Shown: positions 35,330 to 43,069 of the stretch, piece after piece | Layout: each line of letters starts with the position of its first letter | How positions within the stretch are numbered: the stretch's first letter is position 1 | Source of the DNA: QFOX01 sp033763655 | GTDB lineage: Bacteria; Pseudomonadota; Alphaproteobacteria; Rickettsiales; UBA3002 | Length of the DNA: 64,000 nucleotides | Direction: 5' to 3' | NCBI GenBank assembly: GCA_033763655.1 | Contig: JANRKD010000008.1 | Span: forward strand, 1 to 64,000 | The notes under the pieces: model-generated | The model's database searches: none | Told to the model about the DNA's origin: nothing | What the model saw: only the letters and a program-made list of their open reading frames with translations | Program-made: the position numbers and the translations under genes

Positions 35330-35536
35330 CTAGAATGCGTGAAGGGGTTTTGGCTGGGCGGATGCAATCACCAACAGCGAAGCGATACGGATACAGTATC
35401 CAGACTCCTCTAAGGGCGTGATGCGAAACAATGGAGCCTTGCCAGCGGTTGCTTTCGTGAGGTGCAAATCATAGCGCCCGATACGGAAGTACATTGCAGC
35501 GAAATCCAACTCGATAATGTTCGTTTTAATAAGCAT
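35330..35536 (-). CDS. Small island protein, unknown function
   Basis: 68 residues, with TAGGAGA 8 bp before the ATG. Predicted beta strands (TNIIELDFAAMYFRIGRYDLHLTKA) suggest a compact fold. It is the first gene of a two-gene leftward unit; a promoter-like TTTACA...TATAAA and a palindrome lie upstream. No family recognised. Confidence 0.5.
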   Translation of the reverse strand: MLIKTNIIELDFAAMYFRIGRYDLHLTKATAGKAPLFRITPLEESGYCIRIASLLVIASAQPKPLHAF

Positions 35537-35574
35537 TTGTGCGGTCTCCTATAAGGTTTGTTTTTACAATTACC

Positions 35575-35587
35575 ATAACATGGTTAT
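35575..35587. promoter_or_regulatory. Operator-like palindrome upstream of the small leftward unit
   Basis: ATAACATGGTTAT, inverted arms ATAAC/GTTAT around 3 bp, about 40 bp upstream of the ATG at 35536 and just downstream of TATAAA on the minus strand. A likely repressor site; the protein is unknown. Confidence 0.45.
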
Positions 35588-36249
35588 GTTTATTTATAGT
35601 AAAACACACACAATGTAAAGCATATATCTACACAGCGACATAACTAAGTTACAGCAAATCGCACAAAGCACCTACTCCAAGACTAAGAGCTATAGACTCT
35701 CGCACTGGATACCTGAGCCTGATGGGGCAATGGCTTTCCAGTAGGTGGGAATAGGTGCAATCAGATAACACATCTACTGTGTATCGGTTTTAATCGTTCA
35801 TAAACAATGGCCGCTACAATTCTGTGACAGATATTGTGTCAGTAGCGGGAAAAAAGAGGGTAAAACTATAGGGAGGCTTCGAGGGGTGGCACGGGGGAAC
35901 TTTCGCCATCGGCACTTCTCGGATGGGCTCTCATAAGTTTGCGCCAAATGTATCTGGGAGTGCTGTAGAACCCCCACCCAGCACGGCTTATTGATAGTGC
36001 CATAGGGGTGGCGTTATCCGTGAAGGTGGGAATCCTACGCGCAAAATGATAGCTACTTAGCCTCCGAGTCTCAATAGCTAGTTGGCCATCATTATTCGTT
36101 TTCTACATAATCGAAATCGCTAGATCGAGCTTGCAGCAGGGATGCAATCTAAGCATCTGGATCGCTGAAGCAAATCTGGTTTCGTGGATTATATAAATGA
36201 TATAGGTATAGATATATAGAGCGAGAGAGCTGAGGTCACTAACCCCATA
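35588..36249. other. Long gene-free stretch inside the element
   Basis: About 660 bp without a supportable gene on either strand. It contains ACTATAGGGAG at 35865-35875, identical to the core of T7 class III promoters, on the plus strand. I see no large repeat or hairpin. It may hold regulatory, packaging or RNA functions, or be the remains of deleted genes. Confidence 0.5.
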
Positions 36250-37713
36250 CTACTTAACTTCGATAGGTGGTGGTGAAGACACCTTAAGTACACTCTTGTA
36301 GGCATTCTCCATGGTGTCCCTTAACAGATCTCGATCTTCATTAATAACCCTGAAGCCATCATGGTAGCAAAGAATAGGCTTATTCAGCTTACAGAACTTC
36401 CTGATGACATACTCAGCAATCTGAGAGTCGATATACTGAAGACGTAGACCTTCACCTCGATGGAAGTGATTCTGAATGAGATGATGCTTATTCTCAATCT
36501 CTTTCAGAAGACCGTAGAGGTCCAACTCAGGGGCATAGGAAGGGTACTTGAATCCACCATCGTTGTTTATCTTCTTCGTGATGGTAGAAACCCACTGCTG
36601 GAAGGATGTGCAGTTCAATCCAAAGAGGAAGGCATCCTTCACCAGCTTTCTCATCGCAGCCGCTTCAACCGCATTGCTAAAGGCTGGCAGAGTATATGGA
36701 TCATCTGCTGGCAGCTCTAGGCCATATCCCTGGTAAAGAATATGAGCATGGAGGGCTTTGAAATCCAATTCCACTGTGGGCTTGTCATTCAGGAAAAGTT
36801 TCTTCCTCGCCTCGCTGGAAAGGGTCTGCCACTTGCCTCCATAAAACCTACCGCCGTGTTTGAAGTCATCGTTAAAGACTCGCCTAACAATCCCTGGAAG
36901 AATCCATTCAGAGCGAAACTCTCCTGTTTGCAATCGTATTCCTGTTGAGGACAGTAGTTGATTGTATTGCGTCAGAGTTTTTCGCATACAGTATGTTTCT
37001 TTGGTCTCCTCATAAGGAACATACCGGCGAATGCCTGAGTATGATCCTCCTTCTTCATCACGCTTATGCTTTGAGTGTCGAATCTCGATAAGCTCACGAT
37101 AGGGATGAGTGCCAATATGTCCTGGAGTGAGACAATAGAAATCTACCAAGAATCGGGCAACTCCCTCAGTAAAGCTGATCGTAGTGCGCTTACTATTAGA
37201 GTCAGTACCACGCATTGCTTTTCCGGTAAAAGGATTGACCGTATTCGGATCCCAGACACCTGGGGTCTTCTTCAGATTACCAAGAGTCTTCTCAATGACA
37301 CGCAACGCAAACATCAGGCTTTTGTAGGCAATCTGAGCTTTATTGTAGCGCATGTACTTTCTGCTAGGGGCAGGCATCGAATAGTAATTCTTATCTAGGC
37401 TGATGATCAATTTTGCACCATTGAAGTGGGCATAGAGAAGATTGCATAGGAGGACATTAAGATGATTCTCTAACCGAACCTTTTGGGTCTTCGGAGGGAG
37501 AAGGTTTCTCTCCTTGGCATCGTAGATGATACGAGCAATAAGCAATTTGATGCTCGGTTCTTCAGACCATCGCTGGAAACTGAAGTGAATGCTTTTATCT
37601 TCTTTGCAATCAGTCAGGACCACCTCTTCTCTGCACTCAGTAAAGGAGGAAGTTAAGAGATCGGTAGGCGGCAATAGAAAAGGTTCTGGGGTTGGGTCGT
37701 TATTTAGATCCAT
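36250..37713 (-). CDS. Palm-domain polymerase-like protein encoded after T7-type gene 15
   Basis: 487 residues. I see three motifs in polymerase order. Motif A: PTVELDFKALHAHILY, with Asp317. Motif B: RKLVKDAFLFGLNC, with Arg355, Lys359 and FG at 364-365. Motif C: LCYHDGFRV, with His451-Asp452. GGRFYGGKWQ (287-296) precedes motif A. The A-B-C layout matches family A DNA polymerases and single-subunit RNA polymerases; HDG is closer to the HDS of T7 RNA polymerase than to HDE of PolA. There is no exonuclease domain and the first 280 residues match nothing I know. The start overlaps the gp15-like stop by 14 bp, so it is translated from the virion-protein operon, where T7 has gene 16. Template and product are unknown. 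Confidence 0.65.
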   Translation of the reverse strand: MDLNNDPTPEPFLLPPTDLLTSSFTECREEVVLTDCKEDKSIHFSFQRWSEEPSIKLLIARIIYDAKERNLLPPKTQKVRLENHLNVLLCNLLYAHFNGAKLIISLDKNYYSMPAPSRKYMRYNKAQIAYKSLMFALRVIEKTLGNLKKTPGVWDPNTVNPFTGKAMRGTDSNSKRTTISFTEGVARFLVDFYCLTPGHIGTHPYRELIEIRHSKHKRDEEGGSYSGIRRYVPYEETKETYCMRKTLTQYNQLLSSTGIRLQTGEFRSEWILPGIVRRVFNDDFKHGGRFYGGKWQTLSSEARKKLFLNDKPTVELDFKALHAHILYQGYGLELPADDPYTLPAFSNAVEAAAMRKLVKDAFLFGLNCTSFQQWVSTITKKINNDGGFKYPSYAPELDLYGLLKEIENKHHLIQNHFHRGEGLRLQYIDSQIAEYVIRKFCKLNKPILCYHDGFRVINEDRDLLRDTMENAYKSVLKVSSPPPIEVK

Positions 37714-39889
37714 GCTTTTTCATCCATTCATTGAGTTGTGGCAGTGGGAGGGTTTGGACAGGAACCTCCTGACCGCGATATATGGTCTTCTGACCACGCA
37801 GATTCTTGTACTGATCCAAGGTTGGGATAGCTGAGGAACGACGAGCCATCTCGAATGCAGCGGAGGTATCGGTTATGATCCCTGAGCTTGGGTTGCGGAT
37901 ATTCCACTCCCCTTCGAGGCGCTTCTTGAACATCCGGTAGGACATCTCAACAGCGTGTTCGTCAGTACCCTTCGCAGACTCATCACGGGAGAACTTAACG
38001 ATGTCCTCTTTCCTGAACGTGATAGGAAAGTTGTGCTCGTCAACTACGGGCTGTCCAGAGCCAGGCTTGATGAGATTGAACTCGCCACCTGGCTGAGGCA
38101 TCCAGAAGAGATCCGTGTAGCTCATACGAGCAGTCTCAGGGTTCTTCTTGAGGGTCTCATCCACGACCTTCTCGCCATACTTCTCCATCCAGTATTCCGG
38201 AGGGTCCCCTAAAGGGAACATCGGCATCTGGTCCTTGGTGTATGTAGCACCATTGAACTGGAGGGCTGAGAGCTTCACATGATCTGAGGCGATCTGTACT
38301 GCTTCATCAGCATCCTTAGCTCTACCATTCACCATGATAGCTTGAGCTAATCTACGCACCTGGCCATTGAGGGCCGTGATGTTCTGATCGCTGTTTCTAT
38401 TCCAGGGGAAGAAGGTAGAGGTGAGGTTATCAGTAGCTACAGCCACTCGCGTCTGGATGTTTGCGTAGTCCTGAGGAGTGATCTTTGCTTCCCCATTCAC
38501 CAAAGAAGCTGCTTCATTGGCATCACGAGCAAAGCCTATATTCACCAGATCATCCATCGTCTGAAGACGTTCATAGGTCTTATCTCCTTTAGCGATCTTC
38601 TGAGCGTATGCAGGGTTGATTGCACGGAGCTCACGGAATAGCGCGAAGGCTTGTTGACCTGCATCAGAGAGCTGCCCGATGTTCTTACCGTCAGCACTGA
38701 CTCCAACCGTGTAGAGATTGTCTACCCCAGTGGCGAGCATGTTAGACCATAACTCATTATCAACGGAGTTGTTTGAGTAGTATTGAATCTGCTGAGGAAG
38801 ATCCATTCCCTGCGTATCCGCCTGTGCTTGCATCTGGATTAGCTTGTCCGTCTTCTCCAGCTTCAATTCCCCATCAGATCCTACAGTGGTGTAGGTGGGA
38901 GGAATGGAAGCCCCAAGACCACTCGATAGCTTGGTGGTAATAGTCTGAGTGATGTCTGCTTGAGCACTCGCCTGGGTATCTGCAATAGCAGCGGCCTGGG
39001 CCTTACGAGACATCTGCTCGGAGACTGTACGGGAGTGGTTGAGAAGGGCTTCAGCTTTATCATTCCCCAAGAGGGCTCTTACATTGAGCCCATTATCGAC
39101 CTGGTAGGACATTAGGGAATCTACGAGATCCTGTCTCCCAGCATTCGCAAATGTGAGGGCATTATCGTAGAGAGCTTCTCGTTGCTGTTTGGGATCCTGC
39201 AATACCCCAGTGTTACGCAGTAGCTTGTACTGATCCATCCAGGTGGAGATAGACTCACCTGGCGAGAGCGTGTTGCTGGGATTGAGGATTGACTGGGCCT
39301 GGGTATTTAGAGCCATGGTTGCTTGCGCTTGACCGTTGGCTACAGTCTCCTGGCCCTTCTTCGTACTCCAGATGCCAGCGATCTGATCGAGGTTGGCATT
39401 GAAGCTCTTATCGTAACCAGCGGTGATGTACTCGTTCCCTGCATAGGGTTCGAGGGCTTTGTTGCGCTGCTCTACGGCGTAGTTACGGAGCTCGTCAGGA
39501 GTCTTGAACTGGAGCTCCCCAGTGGACACCTGCTGCTGCATCTGATCCATAGCAGACTGCATGGAGTTACGGCCATACAGGTGCTGGACTGTAGCGATGA
39601 ATACAGGGTTGTCCTGAGGAAGGAGTTTATTGTCCTTCATCGCTGCGGTGACAGACTCTACGGATTGAGAGTTGTACCAAGCCTGGGCTTCGGTAGCAGT
39701 CTTATCTGCATTCTCTTTACCCAAGGCTGTGGCAGCTTCGCTGGCAACCCCCAGGGCTTTCGATAGTTGGTATGCTGAGTTGGACTCAATGGGATCTGCG
39801 GCTCGCGCCTGGACGGTAGATACCCCAGGGGATACATACGTCTGAAGCCCCTCAGGGCTCCCCCTGTCGGGTACTTGAACTCTTGGCAT
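37700..39889 (-). CDS. T7 gp15-like internal virion (ejection) protein
   Basis: 729 residues against 747 in T7 gp15. Highly helical, Gln/Ala/Asp-rich, no membrane segment, starting MPRVQVPDRGSPEGLQTYVSPGVS. In T7, gp15 forms part of the tube that crosses the periplasm when DNA enters the cell. Identification rests on size, composition and position right after gp14-like and gp13-like genes rather than on a single motif. AAAGGA lies 7 bp before the ATG. The start is 12 bp after the gp14-like stop. It looks full length, with no internal stop. Confidence 0.75.
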   Translation of the reverse strand: MPRVQVPDRGSPEGLQTYVSPGVSTVQARAADPIESNSAYQLSKALGVASEAATALGKENADKTATEAQAWYNSQSVESVTAAMKDNKLLPQDNPVFIATVQHLYGRNSMQSAMDQMQQQVSTGELQFKTPDELRNYAVEQRNKALEPYAGNEYITAGYDKSFNANLDQIAGIWSTKKGQETVANGQAQATMALNTQAQSILNPSNTLSPGESISTWMDQYKLLRNTGVLQDPKQQREALYDNALTFANAGRQDLVDSLMSYQVDNGLNVRALLGNDKAEALLNHSRTVSEQMSRKAQAAAIADTQASAQADITQTITTKLSSGLGASIPPTYTTVGSDGELKLEKTDKLIQMQAQADTQGMDLPQQIQYYSNNSVDNELWSNMLATGVDNLYTVGVSADGKNIGQLSDAGQQAFALFRELRAINPAYAQKIAKGDKTYERLQTMDDLVNIGFARDANEAASLVNGEAKITPQDYANIQTRVAVATDNLTSTFFPWNRNSDQNITALNGQVRRLAQAIMVNGRAKDADEAVQIASDHVKLSALQFNGATYTKDQMPMFPLGDPPEYWMEKYGEKVVDETLKKNPETARMSYTDLFWMPQPGGEFNLIKPGSGQPVVDEHNFPITFRKEDIVKFSRDESAKGTDEHAVEMSYRMFKKRLEGEWNIRNPSSGIITDTSAAFEMARRSSAIPTLDQYKNLRGQKTIYRGQEVPVQTLPLPQLNEWMKKHGSK

Positions 39890-39901
39890 GTGTGATTCCT
39901 T

Positions 39902-40432
39902 TTATTTGTTCGCGCTAACTACAGTTCGATTACGCCAGTATTCAGTCCCCGCTTTGCCGATAGTCAGTGCAGCGCCAAGGTAATCGGGGCTCGCTACTGA
40001 AGGTAGGGTATTGATCGTGGACTGAGTAGAGTTGGTGATGTTCTCTCGTTGGTAGTAAGCGGCATCTTTCTGGCGGAGGTAATTTGCTTCGATGTTGGTG
40101 GTGTTTTCCAGGGTCTTCCCTCCAAGCTCGTTTAGGAGAGCCTGAACAGACATCCCTGACACCCCAGCCTCGCCAGCAGCAGTTGCAGCCGTTGCTGCAT
40201 CCTGTTGCCCTTGGATCTGGGCTTGCCTTGCTTTCTCAGCAGCGGCCTTCCCCTCCTGGGTGAGCTGGGTATTAGAAGCCTCGTAGTTCGTCTGAGCAGC
40301 TTTAACAGCATTCATACGCTGTTGCTCATTCGCACGTTTTTGGGCCGAAGCCTGTTGGACTTGTCCCACTACCCCCATCGCAGAGCTGGCAATAGTGAGT
40401 GCCAGTGATGCTGTGACTGGATCTATGCTCAT
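39902..40432 (-). CDS. T7 gp14-like internal virion protein
   Basis: 176 residues against 196 in T7 gp14. It starts with a hydrophobic helix (ASLALTIASSAMGVVGQVQQ), followed by a long Ala/Gln-rich coiled region, GVSGMSVQALLNELGGKTLENTTNIEANYLRQKDA and a QRENI segment, the standard pattern of podophage internal virion protein B, which forms the outer-membrane pore of the ejection channel. GGAGG sits 4 bp before the ATG, and the start overlaps the gp13-like stop by 4 bp. Confidence 0.85.
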   Translation of the reverse strand: MSIDPVTASLALTIASSAMGVVGQVQQASAQKRANEQQRMNAVKAAQTNYEASNTQLTQEGKAAAEKARQAQIQGQQDAATAATAAGEAGVSGMSVQALLNELGGKTLENTTNIEANYLRQKDAAYYQRENITNSTQSTINTLPSVASPDYLGAALTIGKAGTEYWRNRTVVSANK

Positions 40433-40950
40433 GCAGCCTCCATAGGGAGAAGCGCATAGAGGTGGTAGGTGTTACCGTTAGCGCCTTTATGGGTCAGCTC
40501 AGGCATACGCTTGAAGCCGATCTTATCGATCAGCGGGAGCCACTGCGGATCCTCAGCGTCCTTGCATACTACGATGCACGCTTGCTCTTGAGCCATAAGC
40601 CCTTTGAGGAACTCTTTGCAGAACTCTACGAATTGCGCTGGATTGGGAGGAGAATAATCTTCTTTGAAAAGCAGCCAGGGGATTATGGCATGTTTCTCAC
40701 GGCGCATAATACCGAAGATACCCACGACCTCAGCTTGCTTCAGATCAATGATCTCGCGCTTAAAGCCTTCGAGATTCACGAAATAGGTTGAGAGACTCAT
40801 GTTAGAGGGTATGCTATCTCGGATGTTCTTCAGCTCTCGCTCGGAGATGCAGGAGGTAACAGTAGTGATGCCCTCTACTGAGAGCGGGCGGGTGGTGAAT
40901 CCAGGCAAAGTGGTAGCCTTCTTCACTTTTGGGTGGGAAGATTTAGTCAT
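40429..40950 (-). CDS. T7 gp13-like internal virion protein with acetyltransferase-like fold
   Basis: 173 residues. The central and C-terminal parts (VVGIFGIMRREKHAIIPWLLF, EFCKEFLKGLM, CIVVCKDAEDPQWLPLIDKIGFKRMPE, YHLYALLP) have the strand-helix order of GNAT-like proteins found at the gene 13 position in many T7-like phages. It is the first gene of the operon 13-14-15-polymerase-like. The ribosome-binding site is weak. The N-terminal 30 residues are basic. Confidence 0.7.
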   Translation of the reverse strand: MTKSSHPKVKKATTLPGFTTRPLSVEGITTVTSCISERELKNIRDSIPSNMSLSTYFVNLEGFKREIIDLKQAEVVGIFGIMRREKHAIIPWLLFKEDYSPPNPAQFVEFCKEFLKGLMAQEQACIVVCKDAEDPQWLPLIDKIGFKRMPELTHKGANGNTYHLYALLPMEAA

Positions 40951-40960
40951 AAAAACTCAT

Positions 40961-40976
40961 TTAATTTGCAAATTAA
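40961..40976. promoter_or_regulatory. AT-rich palindrome before the ejection-protein operon
   Basis: TTAATTTGCAAATTAA, a perfect 16-bp palindrome 11 bp upstream of the gp13-like ATG. It could be an operator, or a weak hairpin with the adjoining A/T run acting as a terminator of what lay upstream. Confidence 0.4.
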
Positions 40977-41025
40977 AAAAGGGAGGAAGAACCAACAACG
41001 GCTCTTCTTGTCTTGTCCCATACAC

Positions 41026-41418
41026 CTGATCCGCAGGACGGATGAGAGCTGGTCAGACGGTACTGGATGGGCGGCGGCGGATTCCTTATCCACATTCTAT
41101 CACCAGCGATGAAAAACCGAATAAGGAGTTAGGCACTCGCCCTTCATGTATGACACCATTCATGAGACGCCCATAATTGCGATTCTGGGAGAATCACCCT
41201 ATGCGACTAGGCGCAACTTCATCTCAAAAACCTATCGTGCTGTACGGGCAAGAAAATGGCCTTAGCGTCGATTTATAAGAAGGGCGAGCGTGAAGGAAAA
41301 TATACTTGGTAGTCGTCTCCTTGTGGTGCCTCATACAAAAAATCACCACCTAGACCCAAAGCAGTAGCCATGGCCATCATCATAGCGTCCCAGGTTGTCC
41401 ACTGATCCGCAGGACGGA
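41026..41418. repeat. 17-bp direct repeat at 41026-41042 and 41402-41418
   Basis: CTGATCCGCAGGACGGA occurs twice. The right copy encodes the PSCGS part of the primase zinc ribbon on the minus strand. The left copy reads HPSCGS in the same frame but is followed by unrelated codons, so it looks like a partial duplication of the primase 5' end. Between the copies I see only short broken frames. Confidence 0.65.
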
Positions 41419-41471
41419 CAGGGCTCGTGATGGGTGCAGACGCTATCTGATGTCATGGCGCGGCTCTTCAT
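41343..41471 (-). pseudogene. Truncated T7 gp4-type primase zinc-ribbon domain
   Basis: A 42-residue frame that reads THHEPCPSCGSVDNLGRYDD then GHGYCFGSRW and stops. This is the N-terminal zinc-binding domain of T7-like primase-helicases (typically CxxCGS...DGHxxCFxC). The last cysteine is replaced by Ser (TCT for TGT) and the frame ends two codons later, so the catalytic and helicase domains are gone. A later ATG at 41456 is also possible. It is either a decaying gene 4 or, less likely, a stand-alone small protein. Confidence 0.7.
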
Positions 41472-41491
41472 GTGCTACTGGATTCATTTTA

Positions 41492-41870
41492 TCCATTAAT
41501 TTCAATGCCAAATAAAAGAGCATAATGGATGGGAATATAATCGCGCATAGGTAAAGGGGGTGTTGATGATATACTTCCCCTCCAAAGCTCCCCTAAAGGA
41601 ACCCCCTAAGGGTAATCATGAGGATCTCCTTAAGGACTCCTAAGGGTATATACCCTAGGTAATATCATATACAATATACCCTAACTAGAACTCCTAGCTA
41701 GGATTCTATATAGGACCCCTATAGGGTATCTATACAGGGTAGATAGATAGGACCCTTAATAGAATCCTAAAGATTCATTTATAGGGGTTATCTAAAGGGT
41801 CTCCTAAAGGGTCCCCATCCATCGTCTTTCCTTATGGTACTGGATTCAATAAGTCATTGAAATTAATGGA
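41492..41870. repeat. Palindrome array framed by a 16-bp inverted repeat
   Basis: TCCATTAATTTCAATG (41492-41507) is repeated inverted at 41855-41870, and TACTGGATTCA is repeated directly at 41476-41486 and 41838-41848. Between them (41592-41810) lie about ten short palindromes with CCT...AGG arms: CCTAAAGG (41592, 41803), CCTAAGG (41605, 41639), CCTTAAGG (41628), CCTAGG (41654), CCTAGCTAGG (41693), CCTATAGG (41718), CTAAAGGG (41792). No gene fits. Candidate replication origin, iterons, or a block of phage-type promoters. Confidence 0.7.
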
Positions 41871-41893
41871 TGGGGAATTAGGTTATCTATTAG

Positions 41894-42055
41894 CTACCGC
41901 ATACCTCTATTCCCACCGATCCAGGATGTGTCTTCCTCCCAGCGGGAGTTGTCTCCTGGACCGGAGGGACCTCCTAGGACAATGGTGGTAGCGTTCTCCT
42001 TCAGGAGCCCATTAAGGTATCCTTTAAGAGCCTCTTCTTGTCTTTCAGACTTCAA
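41894..42055 (-). CDS. Possible small protein downstream of the MarR-like gene
   Basis: A 53-residue frame with a TTG start right after the MarR-like stop (AGAGG overlaps the junction). It reads KSERQEEALKGYLNGLL then KENATTIVLGGPSGPGDNSR and ends GGNRGMR. Codon use resembles the neighbouring island genes. The start codon and short length make it uncertain; it could be a fragment of a larger lost gene. Confidence 0.35.
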   Translation of the reverse strand: MKSERQEEALKGYLNGLLKENATTIVLGGPSGPGDNSRWEEDTSWIGGNRGMR

Positions 42056-42061
42056 GACCTC

Positions 42062-42433
42062 TCAATACCAGGCATCCGAAGAAACTCCTTTAGGCTTCCC
42101 CAAAGCACGTTCCAACCGATCCCATACCTCCAGTCCTGTGGGCGATAAAATAACATCCATTCGTCGAGCGTCCGTGGACTCCCAACGATGTTGGGTTACA
42201 TAGTTCAGACCCTTTCCAGCCAGCTTACCAGTTTGTCCGTTATAGAGCCTATCCACGATGCGGCTCACCGTCCCAACGCTTACCTTGAGCTTCTGAGCGA
42301 CTTCCCCTTGGGTCATCTCAGGATCACTCCCAAACAGCAGGAACGTCAGTGCCTGGTTGATAGTCATATCCTTGTAATCACCTTTGAGCACCGTCAGTGC
42401 ATGGATGAGTTTGTTGATTTCTTTATGTGCCAT
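42062..42433 (-). CDS. MarR-like winged-helix regulator of the element
   Basis: 123 residues from the ATG at 42433, preferred because AAGGTGG lies 4 bp upstream; the frame allows 7 more residues. The segment MTQGEVAQKLKVSVGTVSRIVDRLYN is a clear winged helix-turn-helix, and the wing and final helix (VILSPTGLEVWDRLERALG) follow MarR order. It probably controls the choice between quiescence and activity of the element, binding the palindrome 36 bp upstream. Target genes could also include the divergent membrane protein. Confidence 0.75.
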   Translation of the reverse strand: MAHKEINKLIHALTVLKGDYKDMTINQALTFLLFGSDPEMTQGEVAQKLKVSVGTVSRIVDRLYNGQTGKLAGKGLNYVTQHRWESTDARRMDVILSPTGLEVWDRLERALGKPKGVSSDAWY

Positions 42434-42468
42434 GGAGCCACCTTTCCCAGCCATTGTAGCAATGGGGG

Positions 42469-42486
42469 TTGTATTTTACAATACAA
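42469..42486. promoter_or_regulatory. Operator-like palindrome in the divergent gap
   Basis: TTGTATTTTACAATACAA: perfect 7-bp arms TTGTATT/AATACAA with 4 bp between. It lies between the MarR-like gene (leftward) and the membrane protein gene (rightward), and its size fits a MarR dimer. Confidence 0.65.
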
Positions 42487-42568
42487 TAGGTTAGTCACAT
42501 TTCAACTCGATGGTTTTGAATTATCGCACTACACAACAGATAATGTGTTCCTACTCGCTGGAGACGAT

Positions 42569-43048
42569 GTGCTCGATCTATCATTTCATATTCAAAAAGA
42601 TATTGATCCCATTGCTCTGTTAGCACTCGCTCTAACGCTTATGCAAGCTGGCATCAGTATTCTGCGGTGGTGGAGAAGCCGTATTGAAATCGTAATCCGA
42701 AGCCACGCCAACATTGTAATGGTCGGGGGCATACCGGATGGAAAGAAGTTTGTTTCCATAAGAGTGACCAACCGTGGCATCACTCCTTTCTACCTGAGAG
42801 GAATCTACGCCTCTGTGTGGGCCTCTCGACTATCAAAGTTGTTGAAACGCAAACCAGTCAATTTGTATCTGCGTGTGATAGACGGTCGAACTGGAATCGA
42901 AAATGCTCCAGCAGATGTTGCCGTGGGTTCTGAGTGGCTTGGATTTATTGAGCAGACAGATCAGATCAACGAAATGCGTAAGGGCTATTTTAGAGTGGAA
43001 GCAAGCTGCTCGAAGTATGATAAGCATGTTACTTGTCGATTAAGATAG
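42569..43048 (+). CDS. Single-pass membrane accessory protein, unknown function
   Basis: About 159 residues if it starts at the GTG at 42569, which has GGAG 5 bp upstream; the open frame extends leftward across the regulator gene but that part is only its antisense. A hydrophobic helix near the N-terminus (PIALLALALTLMQAGISILRWW) is followed by a beta-rich soluble domain (VSIRVTNRGITPFYLRGIYA, VNLYLRVIDGRTGIE). It resembles cargo membrane proteins of phages that alter the host surface or block other phages, but I know no family. Confidence 0.5.
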   Translation: MLDLSFHIQKDIDPIALLALALTLMQAGISILRWWRSRIEIVIRSHANIVMVGGIPDGKKFVSIRVTNRGITPFYLRGIYASVWASRLSKLLKRKPVNLYLRVIDGRTGIENAPADVAVGSEWLGFIEQTDQINEMRKGYFRVEASCSKYDKHVTCRLR

Positions 43049-43069
43049 ATACCCTGAATAAAGTAATAC

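Noticed and set aside
36250..37713. Calling this gene T7 gene 16 (internal core protein D)
   Set aside because: T7 gp16 is about 1300 residues with a transglycosylase end; this protein is 487 residues with polymerase motifs.
41346..41440. Alternative frame over the primase remnant (reads RPADQWTTWDAMMMAMATALG)
   Set aside because: The repeated Met/Ala text is a by-product of the zinc-ribbon codons in the other frame, which carries the recognisable CxxCGS...DGH...C pattern.
41492..41870. CRISPR array
   Set aside because: The repeats are short palindromes with irregular spacing, no constant repeat-spacer unit and no cas gene. I saw no CRISPR array elsewhere in the window.
41928..42203. Rightward 91-residue open frame
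   Set aside because: Antisense to the MarR-like gene and the small leftward frame, with no ribosome-binding site and no family pattern.
42188..42568. Long N-terminus for the membrane protein at 42569-43048
   Set aside because: That part is antisense to the MarR-like gene and crosses its operator; a GTG with GGAG at 42569 is the better start.
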